DNA of 64,000 nucleotides from Dinghuibacter silviterrae. Lineage in GTDB: Bacteria; Bacteroidota; Bacteroidia; Chitinophagales; Chitinophagaceae. The stretch is from contig NZ_SODV01000001.1 in assembly GCF_004366355.1 (NCBI RefSeq), positions 1,922,001-1,986,000 on the forward strand, in the 5' to 3' direction. A model generated the notes under the pieces. It was not told the origin of the DNA and made no database searches. It was given only the letters and a program-made list of their open reading frames with translations. Positions 45,801-53,206 of the stretch are shown one piece after another. How positions within the stretch are numbered: the first letter of the stretch is position 1; every line of letters starts with the position of its first letter. A program made the position numbers and the translations under genes.

Positions 45801-46158
45801 CCTCCGCAGCCGCCGGGGCCAGTTCACGGAGCGGAACGCGGCGCATACGCCCTGGAATACCCAGGCGGACTTCCGGTTTGCACAGGAGTATCATTTCGGG
45901 AAGACCCAGTACATCACCTTGACAGTGGACATCATCAACCTGACGAGCCTGCTGGACAAGAACTGGGGCCAGTTGTACTTCGTGCCGAACACGTACAACC
46001 AAACGGCGAGCGTCGGGTTGTCACCGACCTTGTTCCCCCCACAGCAGAACCAGAACGGGTACCCCGTGTATACGTTCATGAATCCGGGTAAGCCGTATTC
46101 GGTGGATTATTTCAATTCCAGGTACCAGATGCAGTTCGGGATAAGGTATTCATTCTAA
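42895..46158 (+). CDS. Oar-type TonB-dependent outer-membrane receptor
   Basis: A 1087-residue outer-membrane protein with a signal peptide (SLRAQ near residue 24). A carboxypeptidase-regulatory-like domain (about 28-110; GLTGHVQDSSGHPLPGATIT), a TonB-box-like SVLVKATR, a plug with the Oar pattern (NFRYNNVTVDGAINNDAIGF, GFTGGSINAVTRSGTN), and a large barrel ending in QMQFGIRYSF. The long plug loop with TRSGTNTVTGSIYAF is typical of the Oar family, whose members in myxobacteria and Bacteroidota transport large substrates such as peptides or proteins. No STN domain is present, so unlike the first receptor it should not signal to FecR. Confidence 0.9.
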   Translation: MKKVFPLLCLFVCLFGLGSSLRAQETSGGLTGHVQDSSGHPLPGATITAIHQPSGTRYSTTSTRSGIYSIPNLRIGGPYHIEISYSGMETQTKDGVTITLGDALTEDFVLAPSVRELGSVLVKATRNSARANAFGSGTNISRDNIRQMPTLSRSITDMTKLVPQGSKDNSFAGTNFRYNNVTVDGAINNDAIGFSPSLGGITGTSGMPGSSTRSNPISMDAIEDMQVYLSPFDVKLGGFTGGSINAVTRSGTNTVTGSIYAFGRNAATTGKDRIGDQGKEPSDFHDYQVGFRIGFPLVTSKLFFFTNEELARRQDPIQQNAGSAESSSILSLADAQNLRQYTVQHYGWDPGTYGTFNVYANSDKYFNRLDWNIDSHNQLALRNNTILSKAINLERDQQDFRFGDIAYQQVNNQSSTVLELKTQFNSRWSNSLVAGYTTVHDYRNPSDSIHPQVQILGNTPGTTIYFGTDREAAIFNMKQNSVEVTDNVTLNLGANKLTLGTHNELYHILYNFVNSWNGRVDYNSISDYLNSNPYRVRGSYNYINDSRAYILSNPSAQFNIDLYSAYIQDEIQVNERFKLIPGVRVDEAEVPQKQILSTKTQSAYVDPYFGTTYTYTPLNHIRNDYFNAPQISPRIGFRYDLTADRKLVLRGGTGLFTGRIPFAWLGYSFYNNGDTYGAFDQKASNKAFIAGTDPMVYNPNGISSFIAQNGGNVTSKNAGPTQVDAVNNHLLMPKVWRTSAALDYTDERGFKYSIEGIYTKTLEDITFQQVNIQDNPRYYPYDVNHLQPIFPSTGVDPRFANAYEMSNTKLGYRYSISLTVSREFTGGFGFMAAYTYGRSEDVSNGIRNSMESNWQLNQALNPDNPGLALSNFDIRHRIIADIHYRKAWDRHWVSLLSVFVSAQSGAPFTYGFVNQSIQGTGQQVSLAYIPKESEAINFFQDQLDANGNVTATAASQAAAFNAFIDGNKYLRSRRGQFTERNAAHTPWNTQADFRFAQEYHFGKTQYITLTVDIINLTSLLDKNWGQLYFVPNTYNQTASVGLSPTLFPPQQNQNGYPVYTFMNPGKPYSVDYFNSRYQMQFGIRYSF

Positions 46159-46170
46159 AACCGACCAATC

Positions 46171-48306
46171 ATGAAGCGATTACTATATCTGATGACAGGT
46201 CTCGCGTTGATGCTGAGCGCCTGCAAGAAAAAAGACCAGTCGGGCAGCACACCGCTCGCTTTGAGTTCGTTCCTGCCGACCAGCGGCATGGGCGGGACCC
46301 TGGTCACCATCTATGGCCGCGGATTCGGCCCGGATACCCTGACCAACGTCGTCACCTTCAATGGGACCAAGACCTCCATTTTCCAGGTGACGGACACCTC
46401 CCTGGTGGTCATCGCCCCGGCCACGGGCACAACGGGGCCGCTGGCCGTAAACGGTATCACGGCGGGCACCTATACCTACCAGTTGTTGAGCATTCATGGT
46501 GCCTCCCCCCTTAACGGTCCCGCAGGTACCGGTGTCACCATTACCGGGGCTGGGTTTACCGGCAAGACGGGTGTGCCTGTCGTCACGTTTAACGGCCGTG
46601 CCGCCACCGTGACACTGGCCAATGACTCCACCCTGGTGGCCGCGGTTCCCGACAGTGCGGGCGTGGGTCCCATTGTGGTCAGCGCCAATGGCCAAACGGC
46701 CACGGGCCCTGTGTTCACCTACCAGCACATCAACGCGATCGCTCCCCTGACAGGCGGCGCCGGCACCAAGGTGACCATCCACGGGGTGGGCTTTGGCACC
46801 GACCCCAGCCAGCTCAAGGTGGATTTTAACGGCACCGTCACCCCCGTGGTCAGTGTCACGGCGGATACGCTTATTGTCGTGAATGCGCCGGCCGGCGTCA
46901 AGACAGGACCCGTAGACGTCACCATTAACAACGAAAAGACCGTGGGCCCGGTATTTACCGAAGTACCTTTCCCGACCATTGCGACCGTTACGCCCACCAG
47001 CGGGCTCGCGGGTGCTACGGTGGTCATCACGGGGGCGAATTTCAGCTCCGTTCCGACCGAGAACCAGGTCCTTTTTAACGGTACCCCGGCGGTCGTCCAA
47101 TCCGCGTCGGGAACCCAGCTCACGGTGACGGCACCCGCAGGCGCCACGAGCGGCGCGATCACCCTCTCTGTTAACCAACAGCAGGTCACAGGCCCCGTCT
47201 TTAAATTCCAGGTCCTGAACATCACGTGGATCACCCCGAACAACGGCCTGGCCGGCAACACGGTGATCATCAGTGGGAACGGCTTTGACGCCACCACACC
47301 CGCGAACGACAAGGTATTTTTCAACGGCCTGCCCGCCACGGTCACCAGCGCCCAGGATACGCAACTGGTCGTCACCGTACCCGCGGGGGTCACTACAGGT
47401 CCCGTCAGCGTGACGGTCGGACCGCTTTCCGCCACCGGACCGGTCTTCTACCACGCCGGTGTCACCACCGTTTATACGGCGCCTTCCGGTTCGTATGTCA
47501 ATGGAATAGCCGTTGACGTCAGCGGGAACCTTTACTTCACCCTTAGCGGTAACAGCAGTATCCAGATGATCGACCCCGGCGGAACAGTCACCACCTTTGC
47601 GGGAAGCCCAACCGTGACCGGCCCGGCTACCGACGCGCCGTTGTCCAGCGTATTGTTCAGTTCCCGCATCGGCCGGTTAGGTACAGACGCGCAGGGAAAT
47701 ATGTATGTGGCCGATGAGGGAAGCCAAACCATCCGGGAAATCATAAAGGCCACCGGGATCGTCCATACCCTTATGCAGTCCGTCGGGGGCATCACCAGCA
47801 TGAGCCTCAGCCCCTCCGGCCAGCTCCTGTTTACGGAGGCGAACTACAATGGAAACAGCGGGGTCTTCTCTTATAATTTTGGGAATAATACATACGGTCA
47901 GGCCTACCCCGGAGGTAATAATTTTTATAACCCCAACGCCGCGTTCACCGATCCGTCCGGAGACTTTTATGTGACCGGTGGCAACCCGGTATATGAGTAT
48001 TCCCCGGCAGGGAAGTTTATGCACTTCTTTGGAGGCTTCAACAATGCCTACACGCTGGTACAGGACCCCAGTACAGGCAACCTGGTGTGTGGGGATCAAT
48101 ACAACCGGAACCTGACCGTGTTCGACCTGGCTGCAGGGACGAACACCCTCCTGTTCCAGGCTGGTTATGGATACCAGGACGGTACCTTGTCTCAGGCTGA
48201 ATTCTCCCAGATGGGACCCCTGGCCATCGACCAGCAGGGGAATATGTATATCGTGGATGGATCTTACGGAGGGAACTCGTACATACGGAAAGTACAATTC
48301 CATTGA
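46171..48306 (+). CDS. IPT/TIG-repeat lipoprotein with C-terminal NHL-like propeller
   Basis: A 711-residue lipoprotein (ALMLSAC, Cys18, then KKKDQSGS). Five TIG/IPT immunoglobulin-like repeats of about 80 residues cover roughly residues 30-430, each with a start like FLPTSGMGGTLVTIYGRGFG, PLNGPAGTGVTITGAGFTG, PLTGGAGTKVTIHGVGFG, PTSGLAGATVVITGANFS, PNNGLAGNTVIISGNGFD. After that comes a beta-propeller of NHL type (VNGIAVDVSGNLYFTLSGN, GRLGTDAQGNMYVADEGS, GPLAIDQQGNMYIVDGSY). Such proteins bind carbohydrates or other proteins at the cell surface. It ends the operon; a terminator follows. Confidence 0.85.
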   Translation: MKRLLYLMTGLALMLSACKKKDQSGSTPLALSSFLPTSGMGGTLVTIYGRGFGPDTLTNVVTFNGTKTSIFQVTDTSLVVIAPATGTTGPLAVNGITAGTYTYQLLSIHGASPLNGPAGTGVTITGAGFTGKTGVPVVTFNGRAATVTLANDSTLVAAVPDSAGVGPIVVSANGQTATGPVFTYQHINAIAPLTGGAGTKVTIHGVGFGTDPSQLKVDFNGTVTPVVSVTADTLIVVNAPAGVKTGPVDVTINNEKTVGPVFTEVPFPTIATVTPTSGLAGATVVITGANFSSVPTENQVLFNGTPAVVQSASGTQLTVTAPAGATSGAITLSVNQQQVTGPVFKFQVLNITWITPNNGLAGNTVIISGNGFDATTPANDKVFFNGLPATVTSAQDTQLVVTVPAGVTTGPVSVTVGPLSATGPVFYHAGVTTVYTAPSGSYVNGIAVDVSGNLYFTLSGNSSIQMIDPGGTVTTFAGSPTVTGPATDAPLSSVLFSSRIGRLGTDAQGNMYVADEGSQTIREIIKATGIVHTLMQSVGGITSMSLSPSGQLLFTEANYNGNSGVFSYNFGNNTYGQAYPGGNNFYNPNAAFTDPSGDFYVTGGNPVYEYSPAGKFMHFFGGFNNAYTLVQDPSTGNLVCGDQYNRNLTVFDLAAGTNTLLFQAGYGYQDGTLSQAEFSQMGPLAIDQQGNMYIVDGSYGGNSYIRKVQFH

Positions 48307-48341
48307 TTTTTTCTCATAGCACCTGGTTTTGGAAAATCAGC

Positions 48342-48371
48342 GGCCGCTCCTTTGGGGGCGGCCTTTTTTTT
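48342..48371 (+). terminator. rho-independent terminator ending the FecR-to-TIG operon
   Basis: GGCCGCTCC (48342-48350) and GGGGCGGCC (48355-48363), one wobble, loop TTTG, followed by 8 T. It stands 36 nt after the last stop. Confidence 0.8.
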
Positions 48372-48402
48372 ACCGGGGCTTATCGCCCGCTCTTGCCTGA
48401 AA

Positions 48403-48423
48403 TAAAAAAGCGCCTTTCGGCGC
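48403..48423 (-). terminator. rho-independent terminator of the Rpn-type gene
   Basis: On the minus strand GCGCC/GGCGC stem (48410-48414 with 48419-48423) and a following run of T (the A-run at 48404-48409). It lies 37 nt beyond the stop of the nuclease gene. Confidence 0.65.
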
Positions 48424-48460
48424 AGGGATTTGGGGTGTGGGCAATGATGGTGACGATCGA

Positions 48461-49285
48461 CTAGTGCACGGTCCCTTTTATCTTTTCAACAAAAGCTTTG
48501 GAGACATTTACCAGGGCAGCTATTTCCTTATCGGTAAACTTACCTGTTTTCATGAGGTTTTTCACGAATTCCGTTTTTGCTTTTTCTTCACCCTTGATCG
48601 CCCCCCTCTGGTACAGAATATCTCTTTCCTCTGATATTAAACCTGCAACGCTATCCATGATTTTTATGATTTGTGAGTCTAAATTACGTAATTGCCCCAA
48701 TATCCGCAATTGTTGCAGGAACCTTTGTTTGTCAAGGTCTCCCGCAGTAGTTTGAATGATCTGGGTTATAATATCTTTTGCCACAACGGTCGGATTTTCC
48801 TTACCAAAACCGGCCAGAATGGCCATTATCTTTTCCTCCGGTTTATCCGAGCGAAGCAACAAGTGGTAATCCACCGTAGAGAGGGCAATAAGCGCATAGT
48901 GAAAATATATCCGGCCGGAACGAATATGATCGGCCATTTTGGGGACGCCCTTGCCTACATAGATGACGTATTGTTTTACCGGCAAATGATACCTTCTGTA
49001 CAGCATGACCCAATACTCCGCCATCCGGAAGATCATATTGGGCTCATTGCTTACCTGGAATTCTACATGCAGGGTAAACGTGTCCCCCTTATTGTCGGTA
49101 ATTTTTTTCAACACATCGGGTTTGCGCTCTTTCGTGTGCTGCACGTCATCCGGAATTTCTTCCGCGCTCACCGCATCGATACACAACAGGTCTTTTATCA
49201 ATCCCGGAAGTGCAGCTTCTAAATTCTCCCTGAGAATTTTATCGTACTGATTGACCTGTTTGCTGCCTGATCTCTCTTTGGCCAT
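48461..49285 (-). CDS. Rpn family recombination-promoting nuclease / PD-(D/E)XK nuclease
   Basis: A 274-residue protein of the Rpn family (often annotated as putative transposase). The PD-(D/E)xK core can be read in RKPDVLKKI (Pro56-Asp57) and LHVEFQ (Glu75-x-Gln77), the family form with Gln replacing Lys. The C-terminal half is helical and ends in EEKAKTEFVKNLMKTGKFTD, a stretch seen in many members. E. coli Rpn proteins are DNA endonucleases that increase recombination and have been tied to phage defence. It is visibly AT-richer than most neighbours, consistent with transfer. No terminal inverted repeats flank it, so it is not an insertion sequence. Confidence 0.85.
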   Translation of the reverse strand: MAKERSGSKQVNQYDKILRENLEAALPGLIKDLLCIDAVSAEEIPDDVQHTKERKPDVLKKITDNKGDTFTLHVEFQVSNEPNMIFRMAEYWVMLYRRYHLPVKQYVIYVGKGVPKMADHIRSGRIYFHYALIALSTVDYHLLLRSDKPEEKIMAILAGFGKENPTVVAKDIITQIIQTTAGDLDKQRFLQQLRILGQLRNLDSQIIKIMDSVAGLISEERDILYQRGAIKGEEKAKTEFVKNLMKTGKFTDKEIAALVNVSKAFVEKIKGTVH

Positions 49286-49292
49286 AATGGGA

Positions 49293-49323
49293 CAAAGATA
49301 ATCATAAGTATTTGATTTTCAAA
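49293..49323 (-). promoter_or_regulatory. full consensus promoter for the Rpn-type gene
   Basis: On the minus strand TTTG (49320-49323), exactly 19 nt, then TATCTTTG (49293-49300): a perfect fit to both halves of the Bacteroidota consensus. The ATG follows after 7 nt. Confidence 0.8.
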
Positions 49324-49346
49324 GTTCTATATGATGCTATGTGTTT

Positions 49347-49988
49347 CTATATGTTACTAAAATCGGCCTTCGCCTGGGTTTCGCGGGGAGCCTTTTTGGG
49401 GCGCAGCAAATTGACCGGCAACAGAAGCTGCGCCGACAGCAACAGGATGCCCACGATCCTACCGGCTTGTTGTTCTTCCTCCGTGAATATGACCAAGTGC
49501 CAGCCCGGTACGATACTGTGCGCTCCAAGCGCATAGTATCGCGCATACCATAAGTATGCTGCCGCCATAAACGTAAGCCCGAAGTGCACGTGTCCCATCC
49601 ACTCAGTCAGGTTTTTGTGAAACACCCGCGGAAACAAGAGGTAAACGAGGCAAAGGAACAGGAACCAAAACGGCCCGTCGATCCAAGAAATAAGCACCCA
49701 AAATGACGGCCGCGCAACAGTCCAAAGGGAACTATATACATGAATACCCGGGGGGCCGTCGATGATGATAAAATGGCCGGTCAGCAACACCAAGGCTCCT
49801 CCAAGAAACCATAAGGCCGGTGACCTGCCGCCGCTTGGCTCGTTGGTTCTCATAAGCCACGCCGCCGCTACCGCGGCGACCGGCAGCAATAAGCTTATCA
49901 TTGCAACTGGGTTCCGCCAATGAAAGTATAACCAGACCAACAACGGTGGAACGATCAGGAAGAGACAGGCGGCAATCAATTTTTTCAT
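49347..49988 (-). CDS. cytochrome oxidase subunit I-like membrane protein, paralogue A
   Basis: A 213-residue protein with about six membrane helices. The segment around residues 106-140 (WFLFLCLVYLLFPRVFHKNL, then EWMGHVHFGLTF) and the tail follow the last helices of haem-copper oxidase subunit I, where the same helix-FP-loop-LGKxHFW pattern occurs. The haem-binding His pair and the rest of the 12-helix core are absent. It is clearly a paralogue of the gene upstream (both begin MK-L-L-IAAC and end QLLLPVN). Start ATG 49988 overlaps the previous stop by 4 nt (ATGA). The function is unknown. Confidence 0.65.
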   Translation of the reverse strand: MKKLIAACLFLIVPPLLVWLYFHWRNPVAMISLLLPVAAVAAAWLMRTNEPSGGRSPALWFLGGALVLLTGHFIIIDGPPGIHVYSSLWTVARPSFWVLISWIDGPFWFLFLCLVYLLFPRVFHKNLTEWMGHVHFGLTFMAAAYLWYARYYALGAHSIVPGWHLVIFTEEEQQAGRIVGILLLSAQLLLPVNLLRPKKAPRETQAKADFSNI

Positions 49989-50668
49989 GAAGTGGGTTCT
50001 TTTTCGCGTTTGCGCGATCGGACAAAAGCAAGGATCATATTGACCGGCAGCAGTAGCTGCGCCAGCAGACATAACAGGAGTATGATCAACGCCGTTATGT
50101 CAATAAGATCGAACCGGCGAAATGAATTCCATTGCGCGTAGTCCATGTACCGGCTGGACAAAGGCTCCTGCAGCATGTACCGCGCGGGGAACAGGATAAA
50201 ATCACCTACCAGCACCGTGATCCAAAAATGGATATATCCCAGACCGTTTTGTAACGGCCGTTTGGTGATCCTTGGAAAAATAAAATAGAGAAAGGCCATC
50301 AAAGCAAACCAGGCCGCCAGGGCAAGGTCGACAGATCCCTGCGACAACATGAAATAGGTATCATGCAGGTGTATGTCCAGGGCGTTGTACCGCGATACCC
50401 TGCCAGGGTCGAAGCTCAACACCAAAAGAACCACTGCGCCCAATGCAAACCAGGTGTCCGGCCGGATCACATATTTTCCGATGGCGGGCGACTTCAGTGT
50501 TTTGAAAAGCCAGGTCGCCGGTGGAATGGCCAATAGCAAAAAGACCAGGGCCAGCAGTGCGTTGACAAAAGGGTTCAGACCCCAGACGATGACGTGTTGC
50601 CACATCACCAGCACCGGCGGAAGCCCAAGGAGCAGGAGGCAGGCGGCGATGAGGCGGAGTGTTTTCAT
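49985..50668 (-). CDS. cytochrome oxidase subunit I-like membrane protein, paralogue B
   Basis: A 227-residue protein, about six membrane helices. IHLHDTYFML (HDTYF at residues 102-106), YFIFPRITKRPL (129-139) and GYIHFWIT (144-151) align by eye with the conserved HDTYYVV - YWFPKITG - LGKIHFW tail of cytochrome oxidase subunit I. Where subunit I has the His-Phe-His that binds the high-spin haem, this protein has QGSVD, so it cannot bind haem in the usual manner. It is the first gene of the two-gene unit and is divergent from the DUF433 gene. Membrane stabiliser, sensor or assembly roles are all open. Confidence 0.65.
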   Translation of the reverse strand: MKTLRLIAACLLLLGLPPVLVMWQHVIVWGLNPFVNALLALVFLLLAIPPATWLFKTLKSPAIGKYVIRPDTWFALGAVVLLVLSFDPGRVSRYNALDIHLHDTYFMLSQGSVDLALAAWFALMAFLYFIFPRITKRPLQNGLGYIHFWITVLVGDFILFPARYMLQEPLSSRYMDYAQWNSFRRFDLIDITALIILLLCLLAQLLLPVNMILAFVRSRKREKEPTS

Positions 50669-50711
50669 TCATTCCTAATATACCAATATTTATTACCTTT
50701 AATGACATAAA

Positions 50712-50966
50712 ATGTCTCTTTTGAGACACCAAGTGTCTATGCCTCAGGTATCCCAACATATAACCATAAATCCTGAAATCCGTTTCGGGAAGCCCCATAT
50801 CAAGGGTACCAGGATCACTGTGGGTGATATTTTATCCTGGTTAGCCTCCGGTATGACCTACGAGGAAATCGAAGAAGATTTTCCCGAGATTAAGCACGAT
50901 GACATCGTAGCAGCGCTGATATTTGCAGCGAACAGAGAGGCCATGGTAAAAACACTAGTAGGATGA
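50712..50966 (+). CDS. DUF433 domain-containing antitoxin
   Basis: An 84-residue protein (75 if the ATG at 50739 is the start, which begins MPQVSQHITINPE, a more usual length). The DUF433 core is complete: HITINPEIRFGKPHIKGTRI, then VGDILSWLASGMTYEEIEED and IVAALIFAANRE, a winged-helix-like DNA-binding fold. The stop overlaps the next ATG by 4 nt (ATGA). DUF433 genes paired with a DUF5615 PIN-like gene are regarded as type II toxin-antitoxin modules, this being the antitoxin and autorepressor. A palindrome lies between the two possible starts. Confidence 0.85.
   Translation: MSLLRHQVSMPQVSQHITINPEIRFGKPHIKGTRITVGDILSWLASGMTYEEIEEDFPEIKHDDIVAALIFAANREAMVKTLVG
50713..50728. promoter_or_regulatory. 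palindrome at the DUF433 start, possible operator
   Basis: TGTCTCTTTTGAGACA is a 6-bp inverted repeat with a 4-nt centre; further half sites TGTCT occur at 50713 and 50733. If translation begins at ATG 50739 the palindrome is in the leader, where an autorepressor would be expected to bind. Confidence 0.4.
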
Positions 50967-51304
50967 CTCTTTTGCTGGATGCAAACTTGTCCTGGCGCTT
51001 AATATCTGTCCTGAAGCAACATTTTGACGATTGTCTCCATGTTAATTCGATTGGTCTGAAGATTCCGCCAACGGATGCCGAAATTTGGAACTATGCCAAA
51101 GACCACAACCTGCTTATAGTAACTAACGATGACGACTTCGCAGATCTGGTTCATGTAAAAGGCTTCCCGCCAAAGGTTCTGTTGTTCAGGATCGGCAATC
51201 ACAAGAGAATATATACGGCCAATCTACTCATCCAAAAGAAAGAGGACATTCTCGCATTCTTCCACTCCCCAGACTTAGGGCTACTCGAAATCATCGCGTC
51301 TTAA
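50963..51304 (+). CDS. DUF5615 family PIN-like protein (putative toxin)
   Basis: A 113-residue PIN-like protein: LLLDANLSWRLISVLKQHFD at the N-terminus with the first acidic residue (Asp7), SIGLKIPPTDAEIWNYAKDH, then LLIVTNDDDFADL with the further acidic group. PIN domains are RNases; DUF5615 members are the toxin half of DUF433-DUF5615 pairs. The last 14 nt overlap the 3' end of bioA on the other strand. Confidence 0.85.
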   Translation: MTLLLDANLSWRLISVLKQHFDDCLHVNSIGLKIPPTDAEIWNYAKDHNLLIVTNDDDFADLVHVKGFPPKVLLFRIGNHKRIYTANLLIQKKEDILAFFHSPDLGLLEIIAS

Positions 51305-52565
51305 GCTCCCCCAACGCCCCCTCTATACACCCATAAATCGCCTCCAACTGCTCCTCCGTAATACAATACGGCGGCAGCACATACACGTTGCTGCCCTGGG
51401 GCCGCAGCATGATGCCACGCTCGATGGAATACCTGGCGATCAAGGGCCCGACATTGTCGAGATACCCGGCCCCGGTGGCTACGTCAAAGGCCAGAACGGT
51501 GCCCAGCACGCGGACGTTGGTCGCCAGCGGAATAGCCCGAAGCCGTTCGGCAAAAGCCAGGTGCTGGCGGTGGATCCGCTGGCGGCGGTCGGCGCAGGCG
51601 GGGTCTTCCAGGAGGTCGAGGCTTGCGAGGGCGGCGGCGCAGGTGATGGGGTTGGCGGTAAAGGAATGGCCGTGAAAAAGTGTTTTGAGTTTGTCGTCGT
51701 CGACAAAGGCCTGGTAGACGGCGTCGGAACAAGCGGTGACGCCCAGGGCCATGGTGCCCCCGGTAATCCCCTTGCTCAGACAGACGATGTCGGGTTTGTG
51801 CTCCGTATATTCGCTGGCGAATAGTTTGCCTGTGCGGCCAAAGCCGGTCATCACTTCGTCGGCGATGCAAAGGATGCCTTCCGACCGGCAGGTTTCCAGC
51901 AGCACGTCCAGGTGGGCGGCCTCGTACATACGCATCCCACCGGCGCCTTGCAGGAGGGGCTCGTAAATAAAGGCTGCGGTCTCCGGGCCATGGGCGCGGA
52001 TCTGGTCTTGGAGCGCGTCCAGGTTGACGGCGGTGGGCGTGTCTATAAACGCGACCTCGAAAAGGTAATCCTGGAAGGCAACGGTAAAGACGCCGCGCTC
52101 GCTGACACTCATGGCGCCAAAGGTGTCTCCGTGGTAGCTGTGCCGGAAGGCCAGCAGGCGGCGGCGGCGGACGCCCCTGTTCCACCAGTATTGGATGGCC
52201 ATTTTCAGGGAGACTTCTACGGCGGTGGAGCCGTTGTCGGAGTAAAAGATCCTGCCCGGGGAGCCCGGGAGCAGCGGCAGCAGACGTTCGGCCAAGCGAA
52301 CGGCCGGCTCGTGCGTATACCCGGCAAAAATGACGTGCTCCAGTTGGAGCGCCTGGCGATAGATGCTTTCGGCAATATAGGGATGTGCGTGACCGTGGAT
52401 GTTGACCCACCAGCTGCTGGTGGCGTCTATATAGGCCTTGCCGTTTTCGTCAAACAGGAGGGCGCCTTCTCCCCGGACCAGGGGGAGGGCAGGGGGCATG
52501 TCTTTTTGACGGGTATAGGGGTGCCAGATCACCTTTAGGTCCCGTTCGGATAGTGTGGACGGCAT
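51291..52565 (-). CDS. bioA: adenosylmethionine--8-amino-7-oxononanoate aminotransferase
   Basis: A 424-residue PLP enzyme of biotin synthesis; converts KAPA to DAPA with SAM as amino donor. Seen are the N-terminal VIWHPYTRQKDMPPALPL, YSDNGSTAVEVSLKMAIQYW, RHSYHGDTFGAMSVSERGVF, ADEVMTGFGRTGKLFA with the PLP-binding Asp, and the Lys in DIVCLSKGITGG. The C-terminus is complete. The other bio genes are not here. It starts a few nt from a perfect promoter element. A convergent 14-nt overlap with the DUF5615 gene exists. Confidence 0.95.
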   Translation of the reverse strand: MPSTLSERDLKVIWHPYTRQKDMPPALPLVRGEGALLFDENGKAYIDATSSWWVNIHGHAHPYIAESIYRQALQLEHVIFAGYTHEPAVRLAERLLPLLPGSPGRIFYSDNGSTAVEVSLKMAIQYWWNRGVRRRRLLAFRHSYHGDTFGAMSVSERGVFTVAFQDYLFEVAFIDTPTAVNLDALQDQIRAHGPETAAFIYEPLLQGAGGMRMYEAAHLDVLLETCRSEGILCIADEVMTGFGRTGKLFASEYTEHKPDIVCLSKGITGGTMALGVTACSDAVYQAFVDDDKLKTLFHGHSFTANPITCAAALASLDLLEDPACADRRQRIHRQHLAFAERLRAIPLATNVRVLGTVLAFDVATGAGYLDNVGPLIARYSIERGIMLRPQGSNVYVLPPYCITEEQLEAIYGCIEGALGELKTR

Positions 52566-52570
52566 AGCTG

Positions 52571-52578
52571 CAAAAGTA
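52571..52578 (-). promoter_or_regulatory. promoter (-7 element) for bioA
   Basis: TACTTTTG on the minus strand, perfect TAnnTTTG, 5 nt before the ATG at 52565. It gives a near-leaderless message. No BirA operator is obvious. Confidence 0.65.
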
Positions 52579-52637
52579 GGGCTTGCAGGGGTGCAACGTT
52601 CGTCGTTTTTTCGTTGTCAGGAGGATGTAACCAGGAT

Positions 52638-53204
52638 ATGACCGATTCGCGTAAGCTTGTTAAAGAGTGCTTGCAGGGTAGTACAACTGCCCAGGGGGAG
52701 CTCTATGACCTTTACGCGGGACAGATGCTGGGGTTGTGCTACCGGTACACCAAGTCCCAGGCCGATGCGGAGGACGTGTTGCAGGAAGGCTTTATCAATG
52801 TTTTCCGTCACCTGCACCGGTTCCGGTTCGAAGGGGAGCTGGGCGCCTGGATCCGGAGGATCATGGTCAATACAGCCCTGAATTACCTCAAAAAAAACCG
52901 GCACTATCAGCAGGAGCTGGCTTTCGAGGACGACGCGATGCACCCGGTGGTCGACGACCACCCGGAGGTAAGGCTGGGCGCCAAGGAACTGGCGGACCTG
53001 ATCCGTCAACTGCCCACGGGGTACCAGACCATCCTTAACCTGCACGCCGTCGAAGGCTTTACACACGTAGAAATCGGAAGAATGTTGGGAATACACGAGG
53101 GGACTTCCAGGTCCCAGTACGCCCGGGCCAGGGCGTTGCTGATTACCTGGATCACGCAGGCTTCCGACCACTATAGGTCGCCGAAGGCGACCGGAAATCA
53201 TTAG
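52638..53204 (+). CDS. ECF-type RNA polymerase sigma factor of a Dma-like anti-sigma pair
   Basis: A 188-residue sigma factor. Region 2: AQGELYDLYAGQMLGLCYRY, then SQADAEDVLQEGFINVFRHL. Region 4: LPTGYQTILNLHAVEGFTHV followed by EIGRMLGIHEGTSRSQYARA. I use ATG 52638; an in-frame TTG at 52614 is less likely, and a strong AGGAGG occurs 13 nt before the ATG. It is divergent from bioA. The following gene encodes a protein predicted to span both membranes, so this is the likely partner sigma. Confidence 0.9.
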   Translation: MTDSRKLVKECLQGSTTAQGELYDLYAGQMLGLCYRYTKSQADAEDVLQEGFINVFRHLHRFRFEGELGAWIRRIMVNTALNYLKKNRHYQQELAFEDDAMHPVVDDHPEVRLGAKELADLIRQLPTGYQTILNLHAVEGFTHVEIGRMLGIHEGTSRSQYARARALLITWITQASDHYRSPKATGNH

Positions 53205-53206
53205 CC

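Noticed and set aside
31393-48306. Classical SusC/SusD polysaccharide-utilisation locus
   Set aside because: No SusD-like gene, no glycoside hydrolase in the operon, and the receptors are of STN-type and Oar-type.
48461-49285. Insertion sequence
   Set aside because: The Rpn-type protein is often called transposase, but no terminal inverted repeats or target duplication are visible.
49347-50668. Pseudogene pieces of cytochrome oxidase subunit I
   Set aside because: Both frames are intact, start properly, are ATGA-coupled and have six-helix layouts of equal length, so they look like functional derived proteins.
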